From assembly GCA_963735495.1 (NCBI GenBank), contig CAVTLG010000009.1, positions 930,001-994,000 on the forward strand: 64,000 nucleotides of DNA, read 5' to 3'. Shown here piece after piece: positions 1 through 12,777 of the stretch. Both the position numbers and the translations under genes were made by a program. Under the pieces are notes generated by a model. That model saw only the letters and a list, made by a program, of their open reading frames with translations. It was not told the DNA's origin and ran no database searches. Every line of letters begins with the position of its first letter. Within the stretch, counting starts at the first letter, position 1. Origin of the DNA: CAVTLG01 sp963735495. Its GTDB lineage: Bacteria > Chloroflexota > Ktedonobacteria > Ktedonobacterales > Ktedonobacteraceae.

Positions 1-2
1 TA

Positions 3-1590
3 CAGGCCCCGGCGGCCAGCTTAGCTGAGGCCATGGAGCAGCTCCGACGTGACCAGGATGTCTTTATTGATCCGCCCTCCTCGTTACCTGCTGTTGTACC
101 ATCACGGTCGTCTACTCATGATGATGGTCCTCCCGTTGACAATTATGAGCAAGAAACTGAGCCATCTGCGCCGCTGTCGCGCATCTACTACGGTCCATTC
201 TGGTATGCTGAGAGTGGTTCGGCGCGTCTGCTACGCCTGTTACTAAAGGCTCCTGACAGCCTGCCTCCCACCTCCCAATTGCAGTGGGACAAAGTATTTA
301 CCCTGCTCAAGCAGAAGCGCAATATGCTGCTGACCGAGATGCAGCGTGCTGCTGTGCAGATGGCCTATAACAACAAAGTGTGTATTTTGACCGGTGGACC
401 CGGTACCGGGAAATCGACCTCTATTCGTGCGTTGCTCATGCTTTTGCGCACGCGAAAAATTGATGTCGCCCTGGCGGCTCCGACTGGTCGTGCCGCGAAA
501 CGACTGACCGAGGCTACCGGAGCGCAGGCGAAAACACTGCATCGCCTGCTTGAATACGCCCCTCACGACAATAGTTACCAGCGCAACGAGGACAATCCGC
601 TCCCTCATCAGTTCGTGATTGTCGATGAGTTTTCGATGGTTGATATCTTACTCTTTTACCATCTGCTCAAGGCGCTCCCGCGTGATGCGCATTTGCTCCT
701 CGTTGGTGATGCCGATCAACTACCATCGGTGGGACCTGGCAACGTGTTGCGCGATCTGTTGCGCAGTGAGTCGCTGCCTGCTGTGCGTCTGACCGAGCTG
801 TTCCGTCAGGCCCAGCAGAGCAAGATCATTGTCAACGCGCACCGTATCAACGCGGGACAGCGTCCATCTACAAAGATCGAAGCGGCCAGCGACTTCTTTT
901 TTATGCAGGAAGAGGACCCTTTGCGCGTGCAGCAACTTGTGCTCGAACCTGGTTCATCATCGTTTGCCCGCGCGCTACCATCTCAATCCGCTGGCCGACA
1001 TTCAAGTCATTGCACCGATGTACAAGGGCGCGGTCGGCGTAAAAATCCTCAATGAGCGTTTGCAGGCTCAACTCAATCCTACGGCAAGCGCTCAAGTTGA
1101 GTGGGGTGATCGTATCTTACGTGTTGGGGACAAAGTCATGCAGACGCGCAACGATTATGACAAGGGTGTCTTTAACGGCGACGTGGGCTGGATTCGTAGT
1201 ATCAATAAAGAAAATGCTACGATGAAAGTTGAATTTGTCGAGGAGGCAGGGCCGCTCTTTGTGGGTTACGATTTTCACGAACTGGATGCCTTAGTGCTGG
1301 CCTATGCGATTACCGTGCATAAAAGCCAGGGCAGTGAATATCCAGCTATCATCCTGCCGTTGGTGAAAGAGCACCGCATGTTATTGCAGCGTAACCTCCT
1401 CTATACTGCTATTACCCGCGCGAAACGCCTCTGTATTATCGTCGGGCAGCCCTCAGCGCTAGATCTCGCCGTGCGCAATAACCGGGTGGAGCAGCGCAAC
1501 ACGGGTCTGGCCGAACGCCTGATCATGATCAGCCAGAGCAATACTCATCAGTACCACTTCGAGCAAACATCAGGCTCCCAGACTCCCTGA
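3..1590 (+). CDS. recD2: RecD2-like DNA helicase, 5' end outside window, single-base frameshift
   Basis: This is a superfamily 1B 5'-3' DNA helicase of the RecD2/TraA type, acting in DNA repair. The frame is already open at base 3, so the N-terminus lies outside the window. Counting from the ATG at 33, Walker A (GGPGTGKST) starts near residue 121, followed by APTGRAAKRL and the Walker B stretch VIVDEFS near residue 196. Downstream come GDADQLPSVGPG and the C-terminal VHKSQGSEYP and LLYTAITRAK motifs. The frame changes between about 940 and 955: upstream coding ends ...LRVQQLVLE and the other frame continues LVHHRLPARYHLNPLADIQV, exactly where RecD2 proteins continue. One extra base explains it. 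All motifs survive across the two frames, so a sequencing indel is as likely as a true pseudogene. Confidence 0.85.
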
Positions 1591-1716
1591 TGGTCTATGG
1601 TATAAACACCGGGCTTCTATGATTCATTATCTTTCAAAGGGTACCATTCTGTGCTATTCATCGTTCATGTCGAAATTTCCTGAACTAACCAGTGCTTCTT
1701 CTGCATTGCAAAATCT

Positions 1717-2205
1717 ATGAGATCCAGGCGACTGGATGATTCACACCAGGGCTACGCCCTGTACTTCCGATTTACCAGAGATAAGGCGCAACGAGTCTCC
1801 AGAAGATCGTCAGACCTGATTCTCCCTTTCCACACATTTTCTCTCATTTTAGGAGTGGTGTTCTTCGCCTGGGGTGGTATTCCTTTTCTCGTATATACCA
1901 ATTGCCCTAATGATCAACAGTACGCAGACTGGGTCATTGAACGCTCGAAGCCGCTCTATAAGGCGGCTCTTCAGAGATTGCATATAGATGAAAGCCAGTG
2001 TGAGAATATTATAGAAATACAGGGTGGTATTTCCTCTTTGCACCAACTGACAAAAAAGTTTCCAAATAAGGAGATAGTAGTGAAACGGCTTCCAAATGGA
2101 CTACGTCACTATAGCATTAATATGTCTACCTATATTTTTCTTGCGAGAGATGAAATAGCTATCTACTCAGGTTATATTAACGCGCTCGCTCAAGAAGAAC
2201 GTTAA
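1717..2205 (+). CDS. Hypothetical protein with one membrane segment
   Basis: I do not recognise this 162-residue protein. A hydrophobic stretch at about residues 40-60 (FSLILGVVFFAWGGIPFLVY) looks like one transmembrane helix. A polar C-terminal domain of about 100 residues follows, containing IIEIQGGISSLHQL and repeated aromatic residues. The first 35 residues are basic and poorly ordered, so the true start may lie downstream. It is followed after 9 bases by another small gene on the same strand, and the two are probably co-transcribed. Its base composition is more AT-rich than the neighbouring housekeeping genes. Confidence 0.45.
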   Translation: MRSRRLDDSHQGYALYFRFTRDKAQRVSRRSSDLILPFHTFSLILGVVFFAWGGIPFLVYTNCPNDQQYADWVIERSKPLYKAALQRLHIDESQCENIIEIQGGISSLHQLTKKFPNKEIVVKRLPNGLRHYSINMSTYIFLARDEIAIYSGYINALAQEER

Positions 2206-2214
2206 GAAGGAATT

Positions 2215-2436
2215 TTGCCTGAAGAAGAAGAAATGCAAATGCAAGGTTTCTTTGTCAGGATCAATAATGGAGATATTGTAGGTACAGATTACGCAACTAG
2301 TGTAATATTACGATCTGGGGAAAATAGAGTGGAGATTCAGGGCGTTGATAAGGTTGTAGCTGCACTGCTTGCCCTTCTCCGCGACCATAAAGTGACCGTA
2401 ATAGAGGCTAACAAAATCTCAAAGGATATCATCTAA
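2215..2436 (+). CDS. Small hypothetical protein
   Basis: A 73-residue acidic protein of unknown function. A TTG start at 2215 is preceded by AAGGA about 4 bases upstream; an ATG at 2233 is an alternative that would remove the Glu-rich leader. The body (QGFFVRINNGDIVGTDYATS, then VDKVVAALLALLRDHKVTVI) alternates strand-like and helix-like stretches, suggesting a small folded domain with no membrane segment. It starts 9 bases after the upstream hypothetical gene, so the two probably form one transcription unit. Confidence 0.45.
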   Translation: MPEEEEMQMQGFFVRINNGDIVGTDYATSVILRSGENRVEIQGVDKVVAALLALLRDHKVTVIEANKISKDII

Positions 2437-2564
2437 TCTATGGCTTCCTCTTTCGCTACCGCTAAAAACTGCCCAACGCGGATGCTGGACAGCCATGGTT
2501 CATCCCAATAGTGTGGGAATGGAGGGGGACTCGCGAATCAGCAAGATGCGTCAGAAATGGTGCA

Positions 2565-3653
2565 TCATGCATCATGCATTTCGCGCCCAGCCAGTTCTCT
2601 CTCGATTCCCGAGATCATCCTGGTAGGAATGGCGAGATCAGGGGGCAGATGAGTTGAGGCTTGAGCGGCGGCATCGATCTCACCGCCTTCCGCCAAAATC
2701 GCCTGAAATAGCTGGACGGAATCTGCTTTGGTCTCTTCCCCCAAATCGTTCCTGAAAAACACTTCCTGAGCGCACGCGATCAGATCTTGCACCACGCGTT
2801 CATAGCGGTAGTAGGTGAGCGCAATCCAGTCGATGTCCGTCTGTCCGTATCCCTGAAAAAATGCAGAGGTGCCAGGTAGCGCCTCACCATCGGCTGACGA
2901 TGCCTTGACGAAGAGGAAATCGCGCTCTTTAGGAGCCAGTATAACTTCATCCCAATCAATTACAAACACGTGCCCGGCCTCATCGCGGAGCAGATTGGCT
3001 GGGTGCAGGTCCGCGTGACAGATGACAGAAGGAAGGGTGCGCGATTGGAGTACCTCAGCCAACTTTTCCAGGGTAGTGACGACCGTGTGAATGGTGGGCT
3101 GATGCGTCATCCAGCAGGAGCGAAGTGCGCGCTCAGAGGCACTTTCCCCATCGGGCGCTTGTGCGTGTTGCGTCTCAAAAGCATGTACCCATCGAGTATA
3201 CTCTGTCGGATCAAAGGTCTCCTTGCGCAGAGACTCAAAGCCGCAAGGCGGCAGCGTGGCCTGGTGAATCCGTTTGAAGGTAGTTCCCACCTCCTTCCAC
3301 TGTTCATCTGTCATGCCCGTCCAGCTTGTATCTCCGGCGAGAAAGGGATACACGATCACGTGCCAATCCGCTAGCTGCGTCCACAAAGCGTTGCTCCTGG
3401 TGGGTAAAGGGGCTACAACTGATGTAATCCCCTGTTCATGGAGCAAGCTGGGAACAAGACAACCAGGTTCGTAAAGTGATCCTGACTTGACTTTGAGCAA
3501 GTAGGGCCTTCCCTGCTCGCTCACCACGCGGTACACTCCGGCATGATAGTCCAGTCCTAGGGGCAGAAACTCGAGTGTAGCGGGGATCAGATCATAGTGG
3601 TCCTGTAAACAGGCTCGCAGACGTTCTTCTGGAATCTTTGGTTGTTCGCGCAT
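2565..3653 (-). CDS. Aminoglycoside phosphotransferase (APH)-family kinase
   Basis: A 362-residue protein kinase-fold phosphotransferase of the APH/choline kinase superfamily, expected to phosphorylate a small molecule with ATP in the cytoplasm. The Brenner catalytic loop HADLHPAN is at residues 213-220 and the metal-binding IDWDE at 232-236. A candidate ATP-binding lysine lies in YLLKVK (Lys54). The overall layout (GLDYHAGVYRV near 33-43, HLPPDLAIP near the C-terminus) resembles spectinomycin phosphotransferase APH(9)-like proteins more than APH(3'). Substrate cannot be read from sequence, and many environmental members of this family are not resistance enzymes. It stands alone; neighbours on both sides are on the + strand or are pseudogenes. 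Confidence 0.75.
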   Translation of the reverse strand: MREQPKIPEERLRACLQDHYDLIPATLEFLPLGLDYHAGVYRVVSEQGRPYLLKVKSGSLYEPGCLVPSLLHEQGITSVVAPLPTRSNALWTQLADWHVIVYPFLAGDTSWTGMTDEQWKEVGTTFKRIHQATLPPCGFESLRKETFDPTEYTRWVHAFETQHAQAPDGESASERALRSCWMTHQPTIHTVVTTLEKLAEVLQSRTLPSVICHADLHPANLLRDEAGHVFVIDWDEVILAPKERDFLFVKASSADGEALPGTSAFFQGYGQTDIDWIALTYYRYERVVQDLIACAQEVFFRNDLGEETKADSVQLFQAILAEGGEIDAAAQASTHLPPDLAIPTRMISGIERELAGREMHDA

Positions 3654-3862
3654 TTCTACACTCGTCCCATCCCATCTTTTCTTTCATGCATATTCACATG
3701 CCCATTCCCAGCTATTCAATGCTCAAACCTCTCTGTACTGCAAATATCTTGCTTTAAACTTGCAGCGATTTATCGCCCAAGAACGGTACGGGCCCGATTT
3801 ATCGCGTACGCCGCTTATTTGCTGTTAAGCCTGCCCCACAGAGACCATGACCCGCTTACCCA

Positions 3863-4186
3863 TCAAAAATTGTCAGCTTCGGGCATCTGATGCAGGCTCA
3901 TTGTATCATGCGCCATATGATCATGATGCATCTCCTGTGCTGGCTTATTCATCATTTTCAGCATGGCTATACCGCCTGTGCGGATAAACCGAATCAGCAG
4001 AATGGCTGCGAGGATCAGAAAGATGATATTGAGCGCCGTCGTGTAGTTCCACTGGATACCGGCGCTAATGGCAACGACGTTGCGGTTCTGAGGGATGATG
4101 CCCAGCTCAATCACGAGATTGGTCGAAGCCAGCTCAAAGGCCATCGCCGAGGTAAAACCGGCTCCCTTCTGAAAATATGCTGGCAA
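3863..4186 (-). pseudogene. COG0701-type permease remnant with large internal deletion
   Basis: The 107-residue product joins two recognisable pieces of the roughly 350-residue UPF0718/COG0701 permease family (often next to metal or arsenic genes). Residues 1-29 carry the family block GFTSAMAFELASTNLVIELG. It then jumps directly into the family's C-terminal end: IPQNRNVVAISAGIQWNYTT, a last helix, RTGGIAMLKMMNKP and a His/Met-rich tail (HHDHMAHDTM). I estimate about 200 residues between these blocks are missing, yet the reading frame is kept across the junction near 4100. Coding-like sequence in the same frame (RFFIKRRGLPAYFQKGAG) continues upstream of the TTG at 4186 without a good start codon. 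A functional transporter is not possible. Confidence 0.65.
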
Positions 4187-4294
4187 ACCTCGCCTCTTTA
4201 TAAAAAAGCGAAGCCTGTTCGTGTATATATTGACCTCTTCATATATAATTCTAACCAGAGGTGGGGCGATGTTTTTCTAGCAGGAGGACAACAG

Positions 4295-4840
4295 ATGCAA
4301 ATCCACGTAAAGAAACTCTGCGTGTCGGGATCTATGGCGCTACTATTGGCGCTGTTTCTCGCTTGTGGCCCGATCAGTTTCCAGACCAGGGCATTTGCGC
4401 ATGCCGGTGCTGCCGCAGATCAAGGCCAGGTCATTGTAGTCAGTCTTTCGGGGCAGTGGCTGTATGCTTACAGTAATGGCAGTCAGGTGTTCAACACCGC
4501 AGTCATGACGGGGCGTCCATCATTGCCGACGCCGTCAGGCACCTACCATGTCTTTGCCAAGCTCAGCCCCACGACCTTTTATTCTCCATGGCCTGCCGGT
4601 TCGCCCAACTGGTATCCGCCTACCACTGTCAATTATGCGCTGGAATTCATTGCAGGAGGGTATTTCCTGCATGATACATGGTGGCATACCGTCTATGGGC
4701 CTGGGAACAACTGCTGGCACTATGATCCAGTCTATGGTTGGCAGTGGGGTTCGCATGGTTGTGTTGGCATGCCGCTCAGTGCGGCGGCCTGGCTCTACAG
4801 TTGGGCTCAGATCGGTACTACTGTTCAGGTTGTGCCATAA
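4295..4840 (+). CDS. Secreted L,D-transpeptidase (YkuD domain)
   Basis: An exported L,D-transpeptidase-like enzyme that would cross-link or anchor to peptidoglycan. I chose the ATG at 4295 because GGAGGA lies 5 bases upstream and the product then begins with a clean signal peptide: KK at 6-7, hydrophobic core about 13-24, possible cleavage after AFAHA near residue 36. Strand-rich YkuD features follow: VIVVSLSGQWLYAY (46-59), TPSGTYHV (79-86), His126 in FLHDTW, and the catalytic motif SHGCVGMP at 153-160 with nucleophile Cys156. The usual motif is SHGC-[IV]-R; here the Arg is Gly, which may alter substrate binding. At 181 residues it is essentially a bare catalytic domain with no LysM or PG-binding module. 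Confidence 0.85.
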   Translation: MQIHVKKLCVSGSMALLLALFLACGPISFQTRAFAHAGAAADQGQVIVVSLSGQWLYAYSNGSQVFNTAVMTGRPSLPTPSGTYHVFAKLSPTTFYSPWPAGSPNWYPPTTVNYALEFIAGGYFLHDTWWHTVYGPGNNCWHYDPVYGWQWGSHGCVGMPLSAAAWLYSWAQIGTTVQVVP

Positions 4841-5034
4841 CAACTCTATGAGAGGGGCGTGTCCTGGCGACCGCCCCGGGTGTGCACTCGAGGTAATTCC
4901 CCACCCGGTTTCCCGAGGTTTTCTCTACAAGGATAGAGGCCCAGCATGTATCTATAAGCTAGTAAACAGGCGTTAAAGTGATATAATGGGCTGGATTACA
5001 AAAAATTGGTAATGATCCCTCATACGGAGAAGCT

Positions 5035-5457
5035 ATGGATCGTCAGGAAGCTATCGACTTTTTATTAGATCACTATGAAAATCCGCGCAATCGCGGTGAG
5101 ATTGACCATCCCGATGTTAATTTGAGTGGAGGCAATCCCGGTTGTGCTGATGTTATTACCATACAGGCACGTTTCGACAGAGACGGCAAGGTGGAGGCGG
5201 TGAGCTGGGAGGGTGAAGGCTGCACGATCAGCCGTGCCGCAGCCTCGTATGTGACTGAGCTTGTACAAGGTATGAGTGCGCAAGACATTGAAGCCATGAG
5301 TTTTGAAGATCTCATTGAGCAGCTTGGCCGTGAACTGGTGATGACGCGTCCAACCTGTGCTACGTTAGCTCTAGGCACCTTAAAAAAAGGCGTACACGAG
5401 TATCATATGCACCAGCGGGCTGAGCAGGCCGATTACAGCGACACAACTTCAGCCTGA
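5035..5457 (+). CDS. sufU: IscU/SufU-type iron-sulfur cluster scaffold
   Basis: A 140-residue U-type scaffold that accepts sulfur from a cysteine desulfurase and assembles Fe-S clusters. The three ligand cysteines are visible: Cys37 in NPGCADV with Asp39 two residues on, Cys63 in GEGCTIS, and Cys108 in RPTCATLAL. The CATLA signature is SufU-like. The Cys63-Cys108 spacing matches IscU and lacks the roughly 18-residue insertion seen in Bacillus SufU, and the IscU-specific His before the last Cys is absent, so it is intermediate. The start is supported by GGAG 6 bases upstream. A TATAAT lies at 4982-4987 but has no good -35. No sufS, sufB or sufD gene is adjacent. Confidence 0.9.
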   Translation: MDRQEAIDFLLDHYENPRNRGEIDHPDVNLSGGNPGCADVITIQARFDRDGKVEAVSWEGEGCTISRAAASYVTELVQGMSAQDIEAMSFEDLIEQLGRELVMTRPTCATLALGTLKKGVHEYHMHQRAEQADYSDTTSA

Positions 5458-5561
5458 GGACAGCCACTCAGTGGGTATCTACCAGTGTCCGTGTGAGCAG
5501 GATCACCGCCACGAAGCTGCGGTAGAGATCCAGAAGATTGTCATTTGCTATCCTCTGCATT

Positions 5562-6197
5562 TTATAATTCGTACTTGTTACGCCAATCTGCCAGCAGGGC
5601 CAGAGCGTGCTGGAGCAACTGCTGGTGCTCTGGCTCGTTCAGCCAGCGGCTAACACCCGATGGATGGGGCAGTGGGAGATACCGTATCCCATCACGTTCC
5701 AGATAGGTCCCGATGCAATCTACTAATTTCACTTTGCCCATAAAAGCTTCGATAGCCATTGTTCCCACCAGCAGGACAACTTTGGGCTGCACGATGCTGA
5801 GTTCTGCTGCAAGATATGGTTCACATAGGGCTATTTCTTGTGGCGAGGGTTTTCGATCACCACTGCCGCGAAGATTTTTGCCTGGATCGCAGCGCGTGAG
5901 TGAACTGAGGTATGTGTGCTCATGCAGGTAGCCAGCCGGAAAGCCAGCTTTTTCCAACCATGTTTGCAAGATGCGGCCACCCGGTCCGCTGAATGGTCGT
6001 TCTTTAGCTACCGAGAGATGTCCAGGTGCTTGCCCTATGACCATGACACGGTCAGTCGCCCGACCGCTGACAATTGGATGTGCCGTGGTGATGTACCCCT
6101 GTTCCTGGCACAGGCGGCAGATGCGTATCTGCTGTTGTAATGTGGCAAGTGCCGGGCTGTTATCTGCCTCTGGTTGGCTCTTCAATATCTTTATCAT
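5562..6197 (-). CDS. Uracil-DNA glycosylase, family 4/5 type
   Basis: A 211-residue Fe-S uracil-DNA glycosylase that removes uracil from DNA. Motif A is GQAPG at residues 55-59 and motif B is HPSG at 178-181. Four cysteines suitable for the [4Fe-4S] cluster are present: Cys27 and Cys30 (CRLC), Cys103 (TRCDPG) and Cys125 (LCEPYL). GQAPG, rather than GEAPG with an acidic residue, is closer to family 5 (UDGb-like) proteins, which have a wider substrate range. The start codon lies 38 bases inside the 3' end of the flavin reductase gene on the same strand, so the two are probably translated from one mRNA. Confidence 0.88.
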   Translation of the reverse strand: MIKILKSQPEADNSPALATLQQQIRICRLCQEQGYITTAHPIVSGRATDRVMVIGQAPGHLSVAKERPFSGPGGRILQTWLEKAGFPAGYLHEHTYLSSLTRCDPGKNLRGSGDRKPSPQEIALCEPYLAAELSIVQPKVVLLVGTMAIEAFMGKVKLVDCIGTYLERDGIRYLPLPHPSGVSRWLNEPEHQQLLQHALALLADWRNKYEL

Positions 6198-6804
6198 GGT
6201 TGTCTATAATCTTCTGCTCTCCGATGCTGGGTTCTTGATACTGTGTGGCTAGATGGCGATACTGTCCGCGATAATAGAGCAGCGGTGCCTCATCATTGGG
6301 TGTTGCGCCGTTGCTCTTTGGCTCCGGGGAAGTATGTTGTGCTTTCTGCTCGTCATGCATAATGACGATGTTTCCCTGCATGCCCATCGCCTCGACCTGT
6401 CCCAGGAAGATCACATGGTCCCCGCCGGGATATTCAGCGACAATACGCGCATCAATAAAGGCCAACACGTCATCGATGATTGGTGCGCCTGTTGCTGCTG
6501 TATGATAGCTCGCGTGGCAGAAGTGCTCATAGCGATCCTGGCTATTCAGCGCGAAGCAGCGTGAGAGATGCTGCTGCTGCTCGGTGAGCATATTCACGGC
6601 GAACGTCTGACTTTCACGAAACTGGGAGATAGTATGGCTGGTGAGATCGACGCAGATCAGGACGAGGGGCGGTTGCAACGAAACTGAAGTGAATGCATTG
6701 ACGGTTAATCCTGCTACTGCCCCGTTACTCTTCGTCGTCGCAATAGCAACACCAGTCGTGAAGTGGCCCATTACCTGCCGGAAAAAGTCTTTTTCAGTTG
6801 GCAT
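6160..6804 (-). CDS. Flavin reductase-like domain protein (FMN binding)
   Basis: A 214-residue member of the flavin reductase-like / styrene monooxygenase-component family, binding FMN and reducing it with NAD(P)H. The family core is clear from the start: FRQVMGHFTTGVAIATT, then GLTVNAFTSVSLQPPLVLIC and FAVNMLTEQQ, ending in LLYYRGQYRHL near residue 180. About 30 polar residues follow and overlap the next gene. No monooxygenase partner is adjacent; the 3' neighbour is the uracil-DNA glycosylase, which overlaps by 38 bases. Whether it serves an oxygenase or another flavin user cannot be decided here. Confidence 0.85.
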   Translation of the reverse strand: MPTEKDFFRQVMGHFTTGVAIATTKSNGAVAGLTVNAFTSVSLQPPLVLICVDLTSHTISQFRESQTFAVNMLTEQQQHLSRCFALNSQDRYEHFCHASYHTAATGAPIIDDVLAFIDARIVAEYPGGDHVIFLGQVEAMGMQGNIVIMHDEQKAQHTSPEPKSNGATPNDEAPLLYYRGQYRHLATQYQEPSIGEQKIIDNHDKDIEEPTRGR

Positions 6805-7191
6805 CTATTCATCTCTTATCCAATTTATTCATCTTTAAGTGGAAACGTAGGAACGCCCGTATGCTCCTCTTTAGAACGTCGTGGTTGGGTTTCCCTCCTG
6901 TATACCCACTGTGTTGCGCACGTGGGAGCTCTATACTGTAGCATTTGCGCACATACAGGTATCGATCTCTCTGGCGCCTGGGCGACTACTCTTATAAAGT
7001 AGTATCACCTCCGATAGAAGCCTTGTCAACTGTACAAAAGGGCAGCACTCATCCTGGCGCTTCCGTTATTCCGCAGGCAAAAATATTAATACGCAATTTG
7101 ACTCATCAGAAATCGGCAAGTTTTGGTTGGCATATATTCTTCTCCGTGTACACAAAATTTTCTGTGTGTAAAAAAACTCGTCCCAAAACGC
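6805..7191. other. Intergenic region upstream of rRNA promoters
   Basis: About 390 bases between the divergent flavin reductase gene and the first rRNA promoter. I see no convincing coding frame, tRNA or repeat. An AT-rich tract with A-runs lies at 7150-7190 just upstream of the first -35 box and could act as an UP element. Confidence 0.5.
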
Positions 7192-7220
7192 TTGACAATA
7201 TGGATCAGTTCTGGCATACT
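7192..7220 (+). promoter_or_regulatory. rRNA promoter P1
   Basis: TTGACA at 7192-7197, a 17-base spacer and CATACT at 7215-7220. The -35 box is perfect. It is preceded by ACTCGTCCCAAAACGC, a sequence shared in similar form with promoter P3, and by an A-rich tract. Confidence 0.75.
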
Positions 7221-7296
7221 ACCCCCTGTCACCGCGACGACCACGAACGAGCCTGACAACCGGCCCGCACGTCTCAGCCAAAAGGGGTATCCCCAC

Positions 7297-7325
7297 TTGA
7301 CAGAGCGGTCCCACGGTGGTAGAGT
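7297..7325 (+). promoter_or_regulatory. rRNA promoter P2 (weaker -10)
   Basis: TTGACA at 7297-7302, an exact 17-base spacer and TAGAGT at 7320-7325. The -10 matches four of six consensus bases, so this is the weakest of the three. Its spacing and orientation fit a tandem rRNA promoter array. Confidence 0.5.
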
Positions 7326-7566
7326 AACGAAGCTGTCGCATGCAGACAATCACTGACCGGCTGGTTGGTGCTCCTGTCCTCATCCGCTGACCTTGTGCCA
7401 CGCTAAGGTGGCTCCTCTGGGATCAATCGCTTCCCTGATCGTGCTCATACCTTGAGCTTGACCGTGGGCCTTCCAGCCCTGCAAACGGCCTTGTCTCCTC
7501 GGGTGAGGCCCTCCTGGACCGGCGAAACCATCCTGAAGGACGAGCAAAAATTCGTCAGAAAAACGC

Positions 7567-7595
7567 TTGACAAACCGCCAGGGATATGCGATACT
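7567..7595 (+). promoter_or_regulatory. rRNA promoter P3
   Basis: TTGACA at 7567-7572, a 17-base spacer and GATACT at 7590-7595. The upstream stretch ATTCGTCAGAAAAACGC matches the region before P1 (TCGTC-n-AAAACGC), suggesting that P1 and P3 arose by duplication. The 16S 5' end is about 310 bases downstream. Confidence 0.72.
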
Positions 7596-7705
7596 ACTGC
7601 TACTGAACGAGAACAAACATACTGAACGTTCTGATGGTGATGATGTATACCGATCAGTGATTGGTGAAGGCCCACGGGTCCACATCATCCGGGCAACTTG
7701 AACAA

Positions 7706-12703
<4,998 letters not shown>

Positions 12704-12721
12704 TATAAAGAAGCAACAAGA

Positions 12722-12754
12722 AAAAGTCAATACTCTCGTGGTATTGGCTTTTTT
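12722..12754 (+). terminator. rRNA operon intrinsic terminator
   Basis: A 12-bp stem AAAAGTCAATAC / GTATTGGCTTTT with one G-U pair and a 7-base loop (TCTCGTG), running into TTTTTT. It lies about 115 bases after the 23S 3' end and faces the end of the convergent LRR gene, so it may serve both strands. No 5S rRNA-like sequence lies between 23S and this hairpin. Confidence 0.85.
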
Positions 12755-12777
12755 GCGTTGTTGTAAGACTGTCAATT

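Noticed and set aside
2565..3653. Calling the APH-family kinase an antibiotic resistance gene
   Set aside because: The fold is clear, but the substrate cannot be inferred and many environmental members act on unrelated molecules.
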